From positions 9,056 through 25,040 of the forward strand of contig DKFG01000025.1 of NCBI GenBank assembly GCA_002452325.1: a stretch of 15,985 nt of DNA. Direction: 5' to 3'. Both the position numbers and the translations under genes were made by a program. Below the pieces are notes generated by a model, which worked only from the letters and a program-made list of their open reading frames with translations, made no database searches and was not told where the DNA came from. This stretch comes from Geobacter sp. UBA6802. Lineage in GTDB: Bacteria; Desulfobacterota; Desulfuromonadia; Geobacterales; Pseudopelobacteraceae. This document shows positions 1 to 6,150 of this stretch, one piece after another (position 1 is the first letter of the stretch; the number at the start of each line of letters is the position of its first letter).

Positions 1-625
1 GATAGTGATTGCGCCGCAGTATGATTATGCATTCAGCTTTTCCGACGGTCTGGCTTTTATCAGTCAGGGTGGCAAAAATAGTTATATAGACAAACAGGGC
101 CGGATAGTGATTGAACCGCAGTTTGATGATCCAAGCAATTTTTACGACGGTCTGGCCAGTATCAAGCAAGGTGGCAAATACGGATACATCAACAAACAGG
201 GGGGGATGGTGGTTTCGCCGCAGTTTGATTTTGCAAACGATTTTTCCGACGGCCTGGCCCTTATCAAGCAAGGTGGCAAATACGGCTTTATCAGCAAACA
301 GGGCCGGATAGTGATTGCGCCGCAGTTTGATGATGATGCAAACGATTTTTCCGACGGCCTGGCCCGTATCAAGCAAGGTGGCAAATACGGCTACATCAGC
401 AAACAGGGCCGGATAGTGATTGCGCCGCAGTATGATGATGCAAACAATTTTTCCGACGGTCTGGCCTATATCAAGCAAGGTGACAAATGGGGCTACATCA
501 ATAAACAAGGCCGGATGGTGATTGAACCCCAGTTTGATATTGCAAACAATTTTTCCGACGGCCTGGCCCGTATCAAGCAAGGTGACAAATGGGGCTACAT
601 CAATAAACAAGGCCGGATGGTCGTT
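1..625 (+). repeat. Tandem 102-bp repeat array (WG repeats)
   Basis: About six direct repeats of 102 bp lie head to tail within the WG gene, with clear unit borders at 302, 407, 509 and 611. The unit starting at 302 is 105 bp because of one extra GAT in a GATGATGAT run at 329-337, which looks like triplet slippage. The stretch encoding FSDGLA-x-IKQG is almost identical at DNA level in neighbouring units, including silent positions. That points to recent duplication or gene conversion. The array continues past the left edge. Confidence 0.9.
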
Positions 626-1105
626 CAGGAAGACACGCAGTGCGGTGTCACGGTTGTTAAGGACGCTTCGGGCAAGGTAACCTGGCCGCGCAACATTCAG
701 CAGATCTGCCAAAAACAAAAGCAAGAACAGGCTGAAGCCGCCCGCAGGGAGCGGGAGGCTTCCCGGAGTTCGTATTCGAGTTCAAATAGCAGCAGTAAAT
801 CATGTGATTTCATTACCGTGAATTTCGATGTCGTAGCCGGTTTTTCCACTCAAGGCGTGGATCGAGTTTTCACAATGTCACCTGTTGACAGTGCAACCGG
901 AAGAGTAGAGCAGCAATCCAGTAAAAAAGGAGCCACCATTTTTAGGTCGTACAATAAGAGTCTAAGTGGTTACTACACGTGGAACGCCATGTGGGATAAC
1001 AACAGAAAAGGCTGTTCAGGCAAAATCTATGTCAGCGGCCAAAAGTGCAATGTTCTGTTAAACGTTTACACTGACTGTCGTGATGCTGGATCTACAGAAT
1101 TTTGA
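1..1105 (+). CDS. WG-repeat protein, 5' truncated by window edge
   Basis: The reading frame is open to the first base, so the start and any signal peptide lie outside the window. Residues 1-207 of the visible part are six tandem WG (beta) repeats of 34 residues, one of them 35, each following the pattern G-R-[IM]-V-I-x-P-Q-[FY]-D...F-x-D-G-L-A-x-I-K-Q-G-x-K-[YW]-G-Y-I. Only the last two carry the canonical Trp-Gly (KWGYI); earlier units have KYG or KNS. A charged linker follows (about 234-262, containing EQAEAARRE and a Ser-rich run), then a C-terminal domain of about 100 residues with four cysteines. WG repeats form beta-rich surfaces in bacterial envelope or secreted proteins, and their molecular role is mostly unknown. 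The linker also occurs in the LamG protein at 4703-6028. A strong terminator follows. The family call is firm; the function is not known. Confidence 0.85.
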   Translation, partial: IVIAPQYDYAFSFSDGLAFISQGGKNSYIDKQGRIVIEPQFDDPSNFYDGLASIKQGGKYGYINKQGGMVVSPQFDFANDFSDGLALIKQGGKYGFISKQGRIVIAPQFDDDANDFSDGLARIKQGGKYGYISKQGRIVIAPQYDDANNFSDGLAYIKQGDKWGYINKQGRMVIEPQFDIANNFSDGLARIKQGDKWGYINKQGRMVVQEDTQCGVTVVKDASGKVTWPRNIQQICQKQKQEQAEAARREREASRSSYSSSNSSSKSCDFITVNFDVVAGFSTQGVDRVFTMSPVDSATGRVEQQSSKKGATIFRSYNKSLSGYYTWNAMWDNNRKGCSGKIYVSGQKCNVLLNVYTDCRDAGSTEF

Positions 1106-1119
1106 TCCCGTTACCACTT

Positions 1120-1153
1120 CCCCGCCCGGCATCTGCCCGGGCGGGGTCTTTTT
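1120..1153 (+). terminator. Rho-independent terminator after WG gene
   Basis: A perfect 10-bp stem (CCCCGCCCGG at 1120-1129 with CCGGGCGGGG at 1137-1146) encloses a 7-nt loop and is followed by TCTTTTT. It begins 14 bp after the WG stop codon. It is nearly the same sequence as the hairpin at 1970-2003. Confidence 0.9.
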
Positions 1154-1160
1154 ATCCCAC

Positions 1161-1189
1161 TGGCAGCAGTATCTAAACTGTGGTAGAAT
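1161..1189 (+). promoter_or_regulatory. Possible sigma-70 promoter for the MNT/HEPN pair
   Basis: TAGAAT at 1184-1189 is a fair -10 box. It has TGGCAG at 1161-1166, a poor -35 box, at 17-bp spacing. Its position between the upstream terminator and the GTG at 1220 fits a promoter for the pair, but the -35 match is weak. Confidence 0.3.
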
Positions 1190-1219
1190 TTTGGCAACTT
1201 TTGCAGATAGAGGTGGCCT

Positions 1220-1561
1220 GTGGCCCGGATAACCCCACACATAGCCGCGCATGGTCTTGATCAAGGCTTGATTGACGAGATTGTAAACCGACTTCAGAAA
1301 ATAGCGCCGATGCAGATTTTTCTGTTTGGCAGTCAGGCAACCGGATCTGCCCATGCAGACAGCGACATAGACCTGCTGCTTATCAAGAAAGAAGTCTCAT
1401 CAGCCATAAAAGAGTCAATTGAAGCCAGAAAACTGTTGCGTGGTCTGGGACACTCCTTTGACCTGATTGTGACTACACCGGAAGAGTTTGAATTTTATCG
1501 TACCCAGGTGAACTCGGTGCATCATGCGGTGGCCAACTATGGGAGGCGGCTGTATGGGTAA
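1220..1561 (+). CDS. MNT-type nucleotidyltransferase, likely antitoxin of MNT/HEPN pair
   Basis: A 113-residue minimal nucleotidyltransferase (polymerase-beta fold). The active-site signature G37-S38-x10-D49-x-D51 is complete, followed by L-L-L. The GTG start at 1220 is preceded by AGAGGTGG at 1209-1216. Proteins of this family pair with HEPN ribonucleases; in studied MntA/HepT pairs the transferase adds AMP to the HEPN partner and blocks its RNase activity. With an intact catalytic triad region this copy could do the same, although that is inferred. The gene ends inside the next gene: the HEPN start codon at 1554 overlaps its last codons by 8 nt, so translation is probably coupled and the two proteins made together. 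Nothing in the sequence suggests damage. Confidence 0.88.
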   Translation: MARITPHIAAHGLDQGLIDEIVNRLQKIAPMQIFLFGSQATGSAHADSDIDLLLIKKEVSSAIKESIEARKLLRGLGHSFDLIVTTPEEFEFYRTQVNSVHHAVANYGRRLYG

Positions 1562-1952
1562 TGGGCCGTTTCTTGATCAGCAGGCGATATTTGTCCTGAA
1601 GGCACGCCAGGACTTTTCGCTAGTCCATGAGGTTATGGGCAACAACAAGGTGGCGCCGGAAATCATGCTGTTTCATATTCAACAGGGCGTAGAAAAACTG
1701 ATAAAAGCCCTGTTCTGTATCCACGCTGTACGCTTCCCCAAAACCCATGATCTTGATGAACTTGTTGAGCTGGCCCTGGAGCACAACATACCTCTTCCAC
1801 CGTTTATGGAAACCTTGACGGAGCTTTCACCCTATGCCGTTGAATGGCGTTACGCCATCCTGCATGATGACCTGCACGACATAGCCGCCATGCTGGAGCA
1901 GGCTGAAAAGTTTTTGCAGTTTGTAGAGTCTTTCCTGAATTCACAAAAATAG
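1554..1952 (+). CDS. HEPN-domain protein, likely toxin of MNT/HEPN pair
   Basis: A 132-residue all-helical HEPN protein. I chose the ATG at 1554 over the in-frame ATG at 1524 because GGGAGG (1540-1545) lies 8 nt upstream and the overlap with the transferase gene is then 8 nt. Typical HEPN landmarks are H41-I-Q-Q-G-V-E-K-L-I-K-A and P62-K-T-H-D-L-D-E-L. Near the C-terminus, W98-R-Y-A-I-L-H104 gives an R-x4-H spacing that fits the HEPN RNase motif. However, in many relatives of this subfamily the same place reads RYP, so the histidine may be fortuitous. The likely role is an RNA-targeting toxin neutralised by the upstream transferase. A terminator follows 17 bp after the stop. Confidence 0.85.
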   Translation: MGNGPFLDQQAIFVLKARQDFSLVHEVMGNNKVAPEIMLFHIQQGVEKLIKALFCIHAVRFPKTHDLDELVELALEHNIPLPPFMETLTELSPYAVEWRYAILHDDLHDIAAMLEQAEKFLQFVESFLNSQK

Positions 1953-1969
1953 TCTTCATCTGCCACTTC

Positions 1970-2003
1970 CCCGTCCGGCACCTGCCCGGGCGGGTTTCTT
2001 TTT
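1970..2003 (+). terminator. Rho-independent terminator after MNT/HEPN
   Basis: A 9-bp stem (CCCGTCCGG 1970-1978 with CCGGGCGGG 1986-1994, one G-T wobble) and a 7-nt loop are followed by TTTCTTTTT. From CCACTT (1963) onward it is almost identical to the terminator at 1120-1153. Confidence 0.88.
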
Positions 2004-2023
2004 ACCACATCCGTCACACCATC

Positions 2024-2034
2024 TGTCCGTCTAA
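2024..2034 (+). promoter_or_regulatory. TGTCCGTCTAA motif, copy 1 (before PcfJ gene)
   Basis: The 11-bp sequence TGTCCGTCTAA ends 43 nt before the ATG at 2078, in the gap after the HEPN terminator. It recurs on the sense strand before three other genes. It may be a -10-like element or an operator; no consistent -35 partner is visible. Confidence 0.5.
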
Positions 2035-2077
2035 CCTTTCTGAGTAAGCACCATTCAGACAAGGGAGCAACCAGGCC

Positions 2078-3925
2078 ATGCACCACCACAGCTACGCACA
2101 CGACTACCGCCTGCAGACCAACCGCTACACACGCCACGAAGAGGTAACCAGAGAGGTAACCGCTGGCATGGGTCAGCAGCCAACCGGCACCACTCTTCTG
2201 CCTAGCGGCAATGGTTGGCAGCAAGCATTGATTCTGCCCACGGTTACCCAACGCGATGACGGTATTCTGCTGGACAGCAGCGTCTCCAGCCGGATGCTTT
2301 GGCTGCAGTTGGACTCCGGCAGGATATGGGGGCTCTCGTACCGCAGCCGGTCATCGCTGCTGAGTTTCCGTGAGCTGAAAAAGATCGCGCAACGACTGGA
2401 AGCCGCACAGCAGCGCGAGATTGAGACGCTGCCGGGTCACCTGGCCAAGCTGTTCGGCTGGTTTACCTGTGGCTACAGTACATGGGAAGACCTTGACGAG
2501 ATCGCCGAGGATCTGGTGCGGGAAAAGCTGCGGGCCAGCCAACAATGGGATCAGGGCTACCTACTGACGGATGAATCGCTGCGCAAGGCTGCCGCACCGT
2601 TCAGGCAACGGTTTGTTGACGGGCTGGCATCCTTTAATGCAGCACTGGATCAGGAACTGTTGCACATGATCGGCGCTGACGACCATCAGACCATGGTGGA
2701 CACCACCCGCTACAACTACCTGCTGCATCCGATCGACAAGATCAGCACCTACCGCCGCCAGGCAGTGCAGACCTTCCCCCTGCTGGGCGACCTCTTCACC
2801 GGCGCCAGCACAGAGCACGCTGTGCAGCGTCTGCACAACTGGATCGATGCCGGCAACCCGCTGCTGACTGCCGTGGCCGATTACTGCCGCTGCGTCAAGA
2901 CCATCCCCCGTTTGCTGGCCGGCAAGGAATATGCTGAAATCGGCGCTGAATGGCAGGGCCAACTGCCGCTGTTAACCGACCTGCTGGGGATGCTGCCGCC
3001 GGATTACTGGCCCAAAAGCGCTGAAGAATGGCAACTGTTCAACCAGTGGCTGAGGCCGGTCTTCTATGCCCTGGGTGACACGCGACAGCGCAGCTACAGA
3101 CAGCAACTGCCCGGCTGGCTGCAGGAGCTTGCCAAGGAAGGCTACAATCGGATAGCAGACCGGCTTGAGCGGCATGGCGTGTCACTGGTGGATATCACGA
3201 CCCTGCCCGACTTTGAGCGCTCGCTGGGTGAATGGGCTAACCAGATTGATGCCGATCCTGACCAAGCCCTTGAGGCGCTGCACCAGTACTCCATCCTGCG
3301 TCTGGCGCAGCTTTCGCGACGCTGGCACGACTGGCAGGTGCGCCGCGTGGGCGAGGCCGAGCCAGACCTGTTTGCTGACATGGACGGGGATACCAGCGAC
3401 CATCGCCACTCCTGCTGGCTGAGCCTGATCGACAAACCCTGGCCCCATGGCCGTCACCAGGTGGTGCCGCTGACCACGCCGCTGATGCTGCAGAATGAAG
3501 GCGGCCGCATGGGCCATTGCGTGGGCAGCTACGCCAGTGTCTGCCTCTACTTTGGCTCCCACATTTTTTCGATCCGTGATACAACAAGCAACAAATCGCT
3601 CTCGACCGTTGAAATGAAACTTGCCGATGAAGGGTTCTTTGCCGGCAAGGTGCATGTGGTGCAGCATCGCGGGCCAGCCAATGCCGACCCCACGCCGGAA
3701 TGCCAACAGACCCTCAAGGCCTTTTTGTGGCACCTGCGCTGGGCACTCAAGCAGGAACGGATCAATGACCTGCAGCGTCAACTGCAGCAGCGCTGCGAGG
3801 AATCGGCCGCTTTTCTGCAAACAACCAAAATCAGGTGGTGGTCGGAGCAACAGATTGCCCAGTTCCGGGAACTGCTGCAGGGGTATGCAGGGCTGCTTGA
3901 TGCTGTGCACGAAAAATCAGGATAA
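2078..3925 (+). CDS. PcfJ-like protein
   Basis: 615 residues, start at ATG 2078 with AGGGAG (2062-2067) 10 nt upstream. The C-terminal third carries the PcfJ-like domain: residues near 473-490 contain G-G-R-M-G-H480-C481-V-G-S-Y, then F-S-I-R-D, a strand with S-T-V-E-M, and Q529-H-R-G-P-A-N535 followed by P-T-P-E. These small conserved blocks are the hallmark of the family, first named on conjugative plasmids of Firmicutes and later found on many bacterial chromosomes. The biochemical function is unknown. The N-terminal 60 residues are polar and poorly structured, and the middle is helical. No conjugation gene is near, so the plasmid name says little here. It is GC-rich, unlike the next gene. 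The TGTCCGTCTAA motif precedes it. Confidence 0.8.
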   Translation: MHHHSYAHDYRLQTNRYTRHEEVTREVTAGMGQQPTGTTLLPSGNGWQQALILPTVTQRDDGILLDSSVSSRMLWLQLDSGRIWGLSYRSRSSLLSFRELKKIAQRLEAAQQREIETLPGHLAKLFGWFTCGYSTWEDLDEIAEDLVREKLRASQQWDQGYLLTDESLRKAAAPFRQRFVDGLASFNAALDQELLHMIGADDHQTMVDTTRYNYLLHPIDKISTYRRQAVQTFPLLGDLFTGASTEHAVQRLHNWIDAGNPLLTAVADYCRCVKTIPRLLAGKEYAEIGAEWQGQLPLLTDLLGMLPPDYWPKSAEEWQLFNQWLRPVFYALGDTRQRSYRQQLPGWLQELAKEGYNRIADRLERHGVSLVDITTLPDFERSLGEWANQIDADPDQALEALHQYSILRLAQLSRRWHDWQVRRVGEAEPDLFADMDGDTSDHRHSCWLSLIDKPWPHGRHQVVPLTTPLMLQNEGGRMGHCVGSYASVCLYFGSHIFSIRDTTSNKSLSTVEMKLADEGFFAGKVHVVQHRGPANADPTPECQQTLKAFLWHLRWALKQERINDLQRQLQQRCEESAAFLQTTKIRWWSEQQIAQFRELLQGYAGLLDAVHEKSG

Positions 3926-3936
3926 CCGGGCAGCCA

Positions 3937-3947
3937 TGTCCGTCTAA
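3937..3947 (+). promoter_or_regulatory. TGTCCGTCTAA motif, copy 2 (before small secreted protein)
   Basis: A perfect copy of the 11-bp motif. It begins 12 bp after the PcfJ stop and ends 37 nt before the ATG at 3985. If it is a -10-like element, the transcript would have a leader of about 30 nt. Confidence 0.5.
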
Positions 3948-3984
3948 GATTGTTGAATTTAGCGACATAAAATAAGGAGAAAAA

Positions 3985-4437
3985 ATGAAGATATTAGTGG
4001 CAGTTCTATCCTTGCTGGTTATTTCAATAAACAGCTTCGCATTAGATATTAAGGTAAATAGCATTACTAAAATGAAAAATAACATCAAAAAAACTGAAAT
4101 AACACAAATACCATCTACTGAAGAACGTAATGGATTATATCAAATGGTTAAAGAAGATACCCCTCAAAGTAATATGCTTCTTGAAGGCATAAAAGATGAT
4201 TTAACGCCTGAAGGTGTCAAGCTGTTTAACAAAGATAGAATAGGTTTCTTCAAATTGAATACTATCGAAATCAGAGGGTATCTTGTTGATTGCAATAGTA
4301 AACTTATTGCCCCTGCCTATTCTACAGACAAATATAATAAAACAATTATAATGTCTAAGACTTTTGAACCAAATTTCAGAAAAGCACAACCACAATTTGG
4401 AGAAGATATCGTTGTCACATTAAGTTGCAAAAGGTAA
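3985..4437 (+). CDS. Small secreted protein, unknown function
   Basis: 150 residues starting at ATG 3985, with a strong AAGGAG (3974-3979) 5 nt upstream. The N-terminus is a clear Sec signal peptide: K2, hydrophobic core ILVAVLSLLVI, then N-S-F-A-L, with likely cleavage after Ala19. The mature part is about 130 residues, lysine-rich at first, with two cysteines (in D-C-N-S and near the end in S-C-K-R) that could form a disulfide in the periplasm. I recognise no family. The gene is clearly AT-rich with codon use unlike the PcfJ gene before it, so it was probably acquired separately. It lies 59 bp after PcfJ with its own motif copy and no terminator between, so co-transcription is possible. Confidence 0.7.
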   Translation: MKILVAVLSLLVISINSFALDIKVNSITKMKNNIKKTEITQIPSTEERNGLYQMVKEDTPQSNMLLEGIKDDLTPEGVKLFNKDRIGFFKLNTIEIRGYLVDCNSKLIAPAYSTDKYNKTIIMSKTFEPNFRKAQPQFGEDIVVTLSCKR

Positions 4438-4439
4438 GG

Positions 4440-4508
4440 ATGATATCGGTACTGTTCGGCAATACCATCCCGGCGGCGGCGGTCCGCGAAATTGAGGCGG
4501 CCAGCTAG
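4440..4508 (+). other. Possible gene remnant or tiny ORF
   Basis: Right after the AT-rich secreted-protein gene comes an abrupt GC-rich stretch. It contains an ATG-started frame of 22 codons ending in TAG; its last part, IPAAAVREIEAAS, uses codons typical of the GC-rich genes. It reads like the 3' end of a lost host gene rather than a functional peptide. There is a weak TAAGGA just before the ATG. The evidence is compositional only. Confidence 0.25.
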
Positions 4509-4522
4509 TCAACTACACCAAA

Positions 4523-4560
4523 CACCCCGCCCGGTTCCTGCCGCGGCGGGGTGTTTCATT
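4523..4560 (+). terminator. Rho-independent terminator after small secreted protein
   Basis: A perfect 9-bp stem (CACCCCGCC 4523-4531 with GGCGGGGTG 4544-4552) is followed by TTTCATTTT. It is the first part of the direct repeat shared with 6063-6150. Confidence 0.85.
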
Positions 4561-4612
4561 TTACTGCACCTGCTGCCTTGCCTTGGCCCGTTTTGCCAGC
4601 CCTTCCCGTACC
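4525..4612 (+). repeat. Direct repeat copy A: terminator plus 3' end of CsgG-like gene
   Basis: Bases 4525-4602 match 6063-6140 with a single mismatch (T for C in the hairpin loop), and similarity fades by about 4612. In copy B this segment holds the terminator and the last codons of the minus-strand CsgG-like gene. Copy A therefore carries a detached fragment on the minus strand encoding VREGLAKRAKARQQVQ and a stop. It lies at the left border of the LamG gene; copy B lies at its right border, an offset of 1538 bp. Confidence 0.9.
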
Positions 4613-4626
4613 GGCGCTAAAATCGA

Positions 4627-4655
4627 TTGTAAACACCTGATATTTAGAATAAATT
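4627..4655 (+). promoter_or_regulatory. Possible sigma-70 promoter of LamG gene
   Basis: TTGTAA (4627-4632) and TAAATT (4650-4655) are separated by 17 bp in an AT-rich stretch that starts where direct repeat A ends. TTGCTC/TATAAC slightly downstream, with only 15-bp spacing, is a less good alternative. Confidence 0.4.
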
Positions 4656-4702
4656 GCTCATTACATTTTAGCTGTATAACATTTACATGGGAGGGAAATC
4701 TA

Positions 4703-6028
4703 ATGTTGGTGAGACGAATTACAGTTTCGTTGTTTTTAACCTGCTGCACATTGATCATGTGGACAAGTATGGTTAATGCAGAAACAGCAAAGCATAGAAG
4801 AAATTCGGAAACTGTTTCATCAAGTTACAATTCGGATATGGCAGTAGGAACAATAACCGACGGACTTGTTGCTTACTTTCCTTTTGAAAATGATGCACAA
4901 GACGTCAGCGGAAATTTTAATCATGGCCTCATTAATGGCAACGTAAAATTCGTAATTAGCGCCATAGGTAAAGGAGCTAAATTTAATGGCATAAATAGCC
5001 AAGGAGGGAATCAAAATCCGGACTACATACGCGTACCAAGTTCTGAAACTTTAAAATTTCACAACTCACTGACGGTATCATACTGGATTCACATTGACGG
5101 GAATCAAGTTCAAACTGCTGCAAACTGCTCTGGGGCAGTAGTATACGGTATTGGTGGTACAATTTTGGGAAAAAGCGGTGATCGCAACGGGTTTGTTTTT
5201 GGAGAATCAGAAAATGACAGTTCATTCATGATAAACCCCTACCAACGCGGAGTTGGCTTATCAAGCAAAAGTGGAGAATTGCCTAGTGCTTATAAAGCAT
5301 TTCGACATATAGCTTACACAATTGATGGCAATACTATAAGTCAATATGTCAACGGTGTTTTGGTTAACAAAGGTAATGGATCAGTTGATTTTTCATCTTC
5401 AAATTCGCGCGATATGTATATCGGCACCAGCTACAATCGCGGTGGAGCATGCTTGGACTACTGGTTCCAATTTGATGGAATAATTGATGAAGTTCGTATT
5501 TACAACCGAGCACTTTCACAATCAGAAATCCAACAAAATTTAAACACTGACAAGCTAAAAATGAAAAAACAGTATCGAAGCAATTACAAAAACATTAAAA
5601 CATTAGATGATCATGATATTTTTATAAAAACTTATACAGGTAAAGATCCTGGCAAATTAATACCAAAAGTAAAAAAAATGAAAGCGTCTGCAGAGTTGAG
5701 AGCAAAGCGGGAACAGGCTGAGGCTGCACGCAGAGAGCAAGATACTTCACGAAATTCATATTCAAGACCAGGAGGTTATACCTCAACTGGATCAACTTAT
5801 CCAACCTGTGGGTCGAATGATACATGCTTCGAAATAATTGAACAAAGCTGGACAGAAAAAAATTATTCAAAATACAGAATTCGTTGCACCAAAGGGCCTT
5901 ACACTGGCAGCGAAAAATGTCTTAGCAAATGGCATGATTCTGGAAAATGGGCATCGGGATGTGCTGTTGGGGACTATCATACATATGATTCTGCGCTGAG
6001 GGCTGGCAATTACAGTTGTTCTCCATAA
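4703..6028 (+). CDS. Secreted LamG-domain protein with Cys-rich tail
   Basis: 441 residues from ATG 4703, chosen because GGGAGGG (4689-4695) lies 7 nt upstream and a signal peptide begins there (R4-R5, hydrophobic core, cleavage near V-N-A26). The frame stays open upstream to 4583 but through the direct repeat. Residues about 53-275 form a concanavalin-like LamG domain (Laminin_G_3 type): it opens with D-G-L-V-A-Y-F-P-F-E and closes with I-D-E-V-R-I-Y-N-R-A-L-S. Such domains bind glycans or proteins outside the cell. A lysine-rich segment and the EQAEAARREQ linker (337-355) lead to a tail of about 75 residues with six cysteines. The same linker occurs in the WG protein. The gene is AT-rich and flanked by direct repeats, so it is probably a recent insertion. 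Confidence 0.8.
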   Translation: MLVRRITVSLFLTCCTLIMWTSMVNAETAKHRRNSETVSSSYNSDMAVGTITDGLVAYFPFENDAQDVSGNFNHGLINGNVKFVISAIGKGAKFNGINSQGGNQNPDYIRVPSSETLKFHNSLTVSYWIHIDGNQVQTAANCSGAVVYGIGGTILGKSGDRNGFVFGESENDSSFMINPYQRGVGLSSKSGELPSAYKAFRHIAYTIDGNTISQYVNGVLVNKGNGSVDFSSSNSRDMYIGTSYNRGGACLDYWFQFDGIIDEVRIYNRALSQSEIQQNLNTDKLKMKKQYRSNYKNIKTLDDHDIFIKTYTGKDPGKLIPKVKKMKASAELRAKREQAEAARREQDTSRNSYSRPGGYTSTGSTYPTCGSNDTCFEIIEQSWTEKNYSKYRIRCTKGPYTGSEKCLSKWHDSGKWASGCAVGDYHTYDSALRAGNYSCSP

Positions 6029-6060
6029 CCACCAGTTCAAATACGTTCTGTCTGTCCCTA

Positions 6061-6099
6061 CTCCCCGCCCGGCTCCTGCCGCGGCGGGGTGTTTCATTT
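6061..6099 (+). terminator. Rho-independent terminator after LamG gene
   Basis: The hairpin pairs CCCCGCC (6063-6069) with GGCGGGG (6082-6088), followed on + by TTTCATTTT. It is the same hairpin as at 4523-4560. Its T-run touches the stop codon of the minus-strand gene ending at 6099, so the hairpin may also hinder transcription leaving that gene, although the minus strand shows no T-run. Confidence 0.8.
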
Positions 6100-6150
6100 T
6101 ACTGCACCTGCTGCCTTGCCTTGGCCCGTTTTGCCAGCCCCTCACGCACC
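6063..6150 (+). repeat. Direct repeat copy B (in place at CsgG-like gene end)
   Basis: This is the partner of 4525-4612, with 78 bp matching at all but one base. Here the segment is continuous with the full minus-strand gene, so this is the parental-type copy. Confidence 0.9.

Noticed and set aside
1..625. CRISPR-like or minisatellite repeats
   Set aside because: The repeats are head to tail with no unique spacers and stay in frame as WG repeats; they are coding.
1191..1206. Sigma-54-like sequence TTGGCAACTTTTGCAG before the MNT gene
   Set aside because: Only 8 nt separate GG and GC; sigma-54 promoters need 10.
4561..4758. Minus-strand ORF of 65 codons ending in VREGLAKRAKARQQVQ
   Set aside because: It is the duplicated 3' end of the CsgG-like gene joined to the antisense of the LamG promoter and signal-peptide region; it has no start signal of its own.
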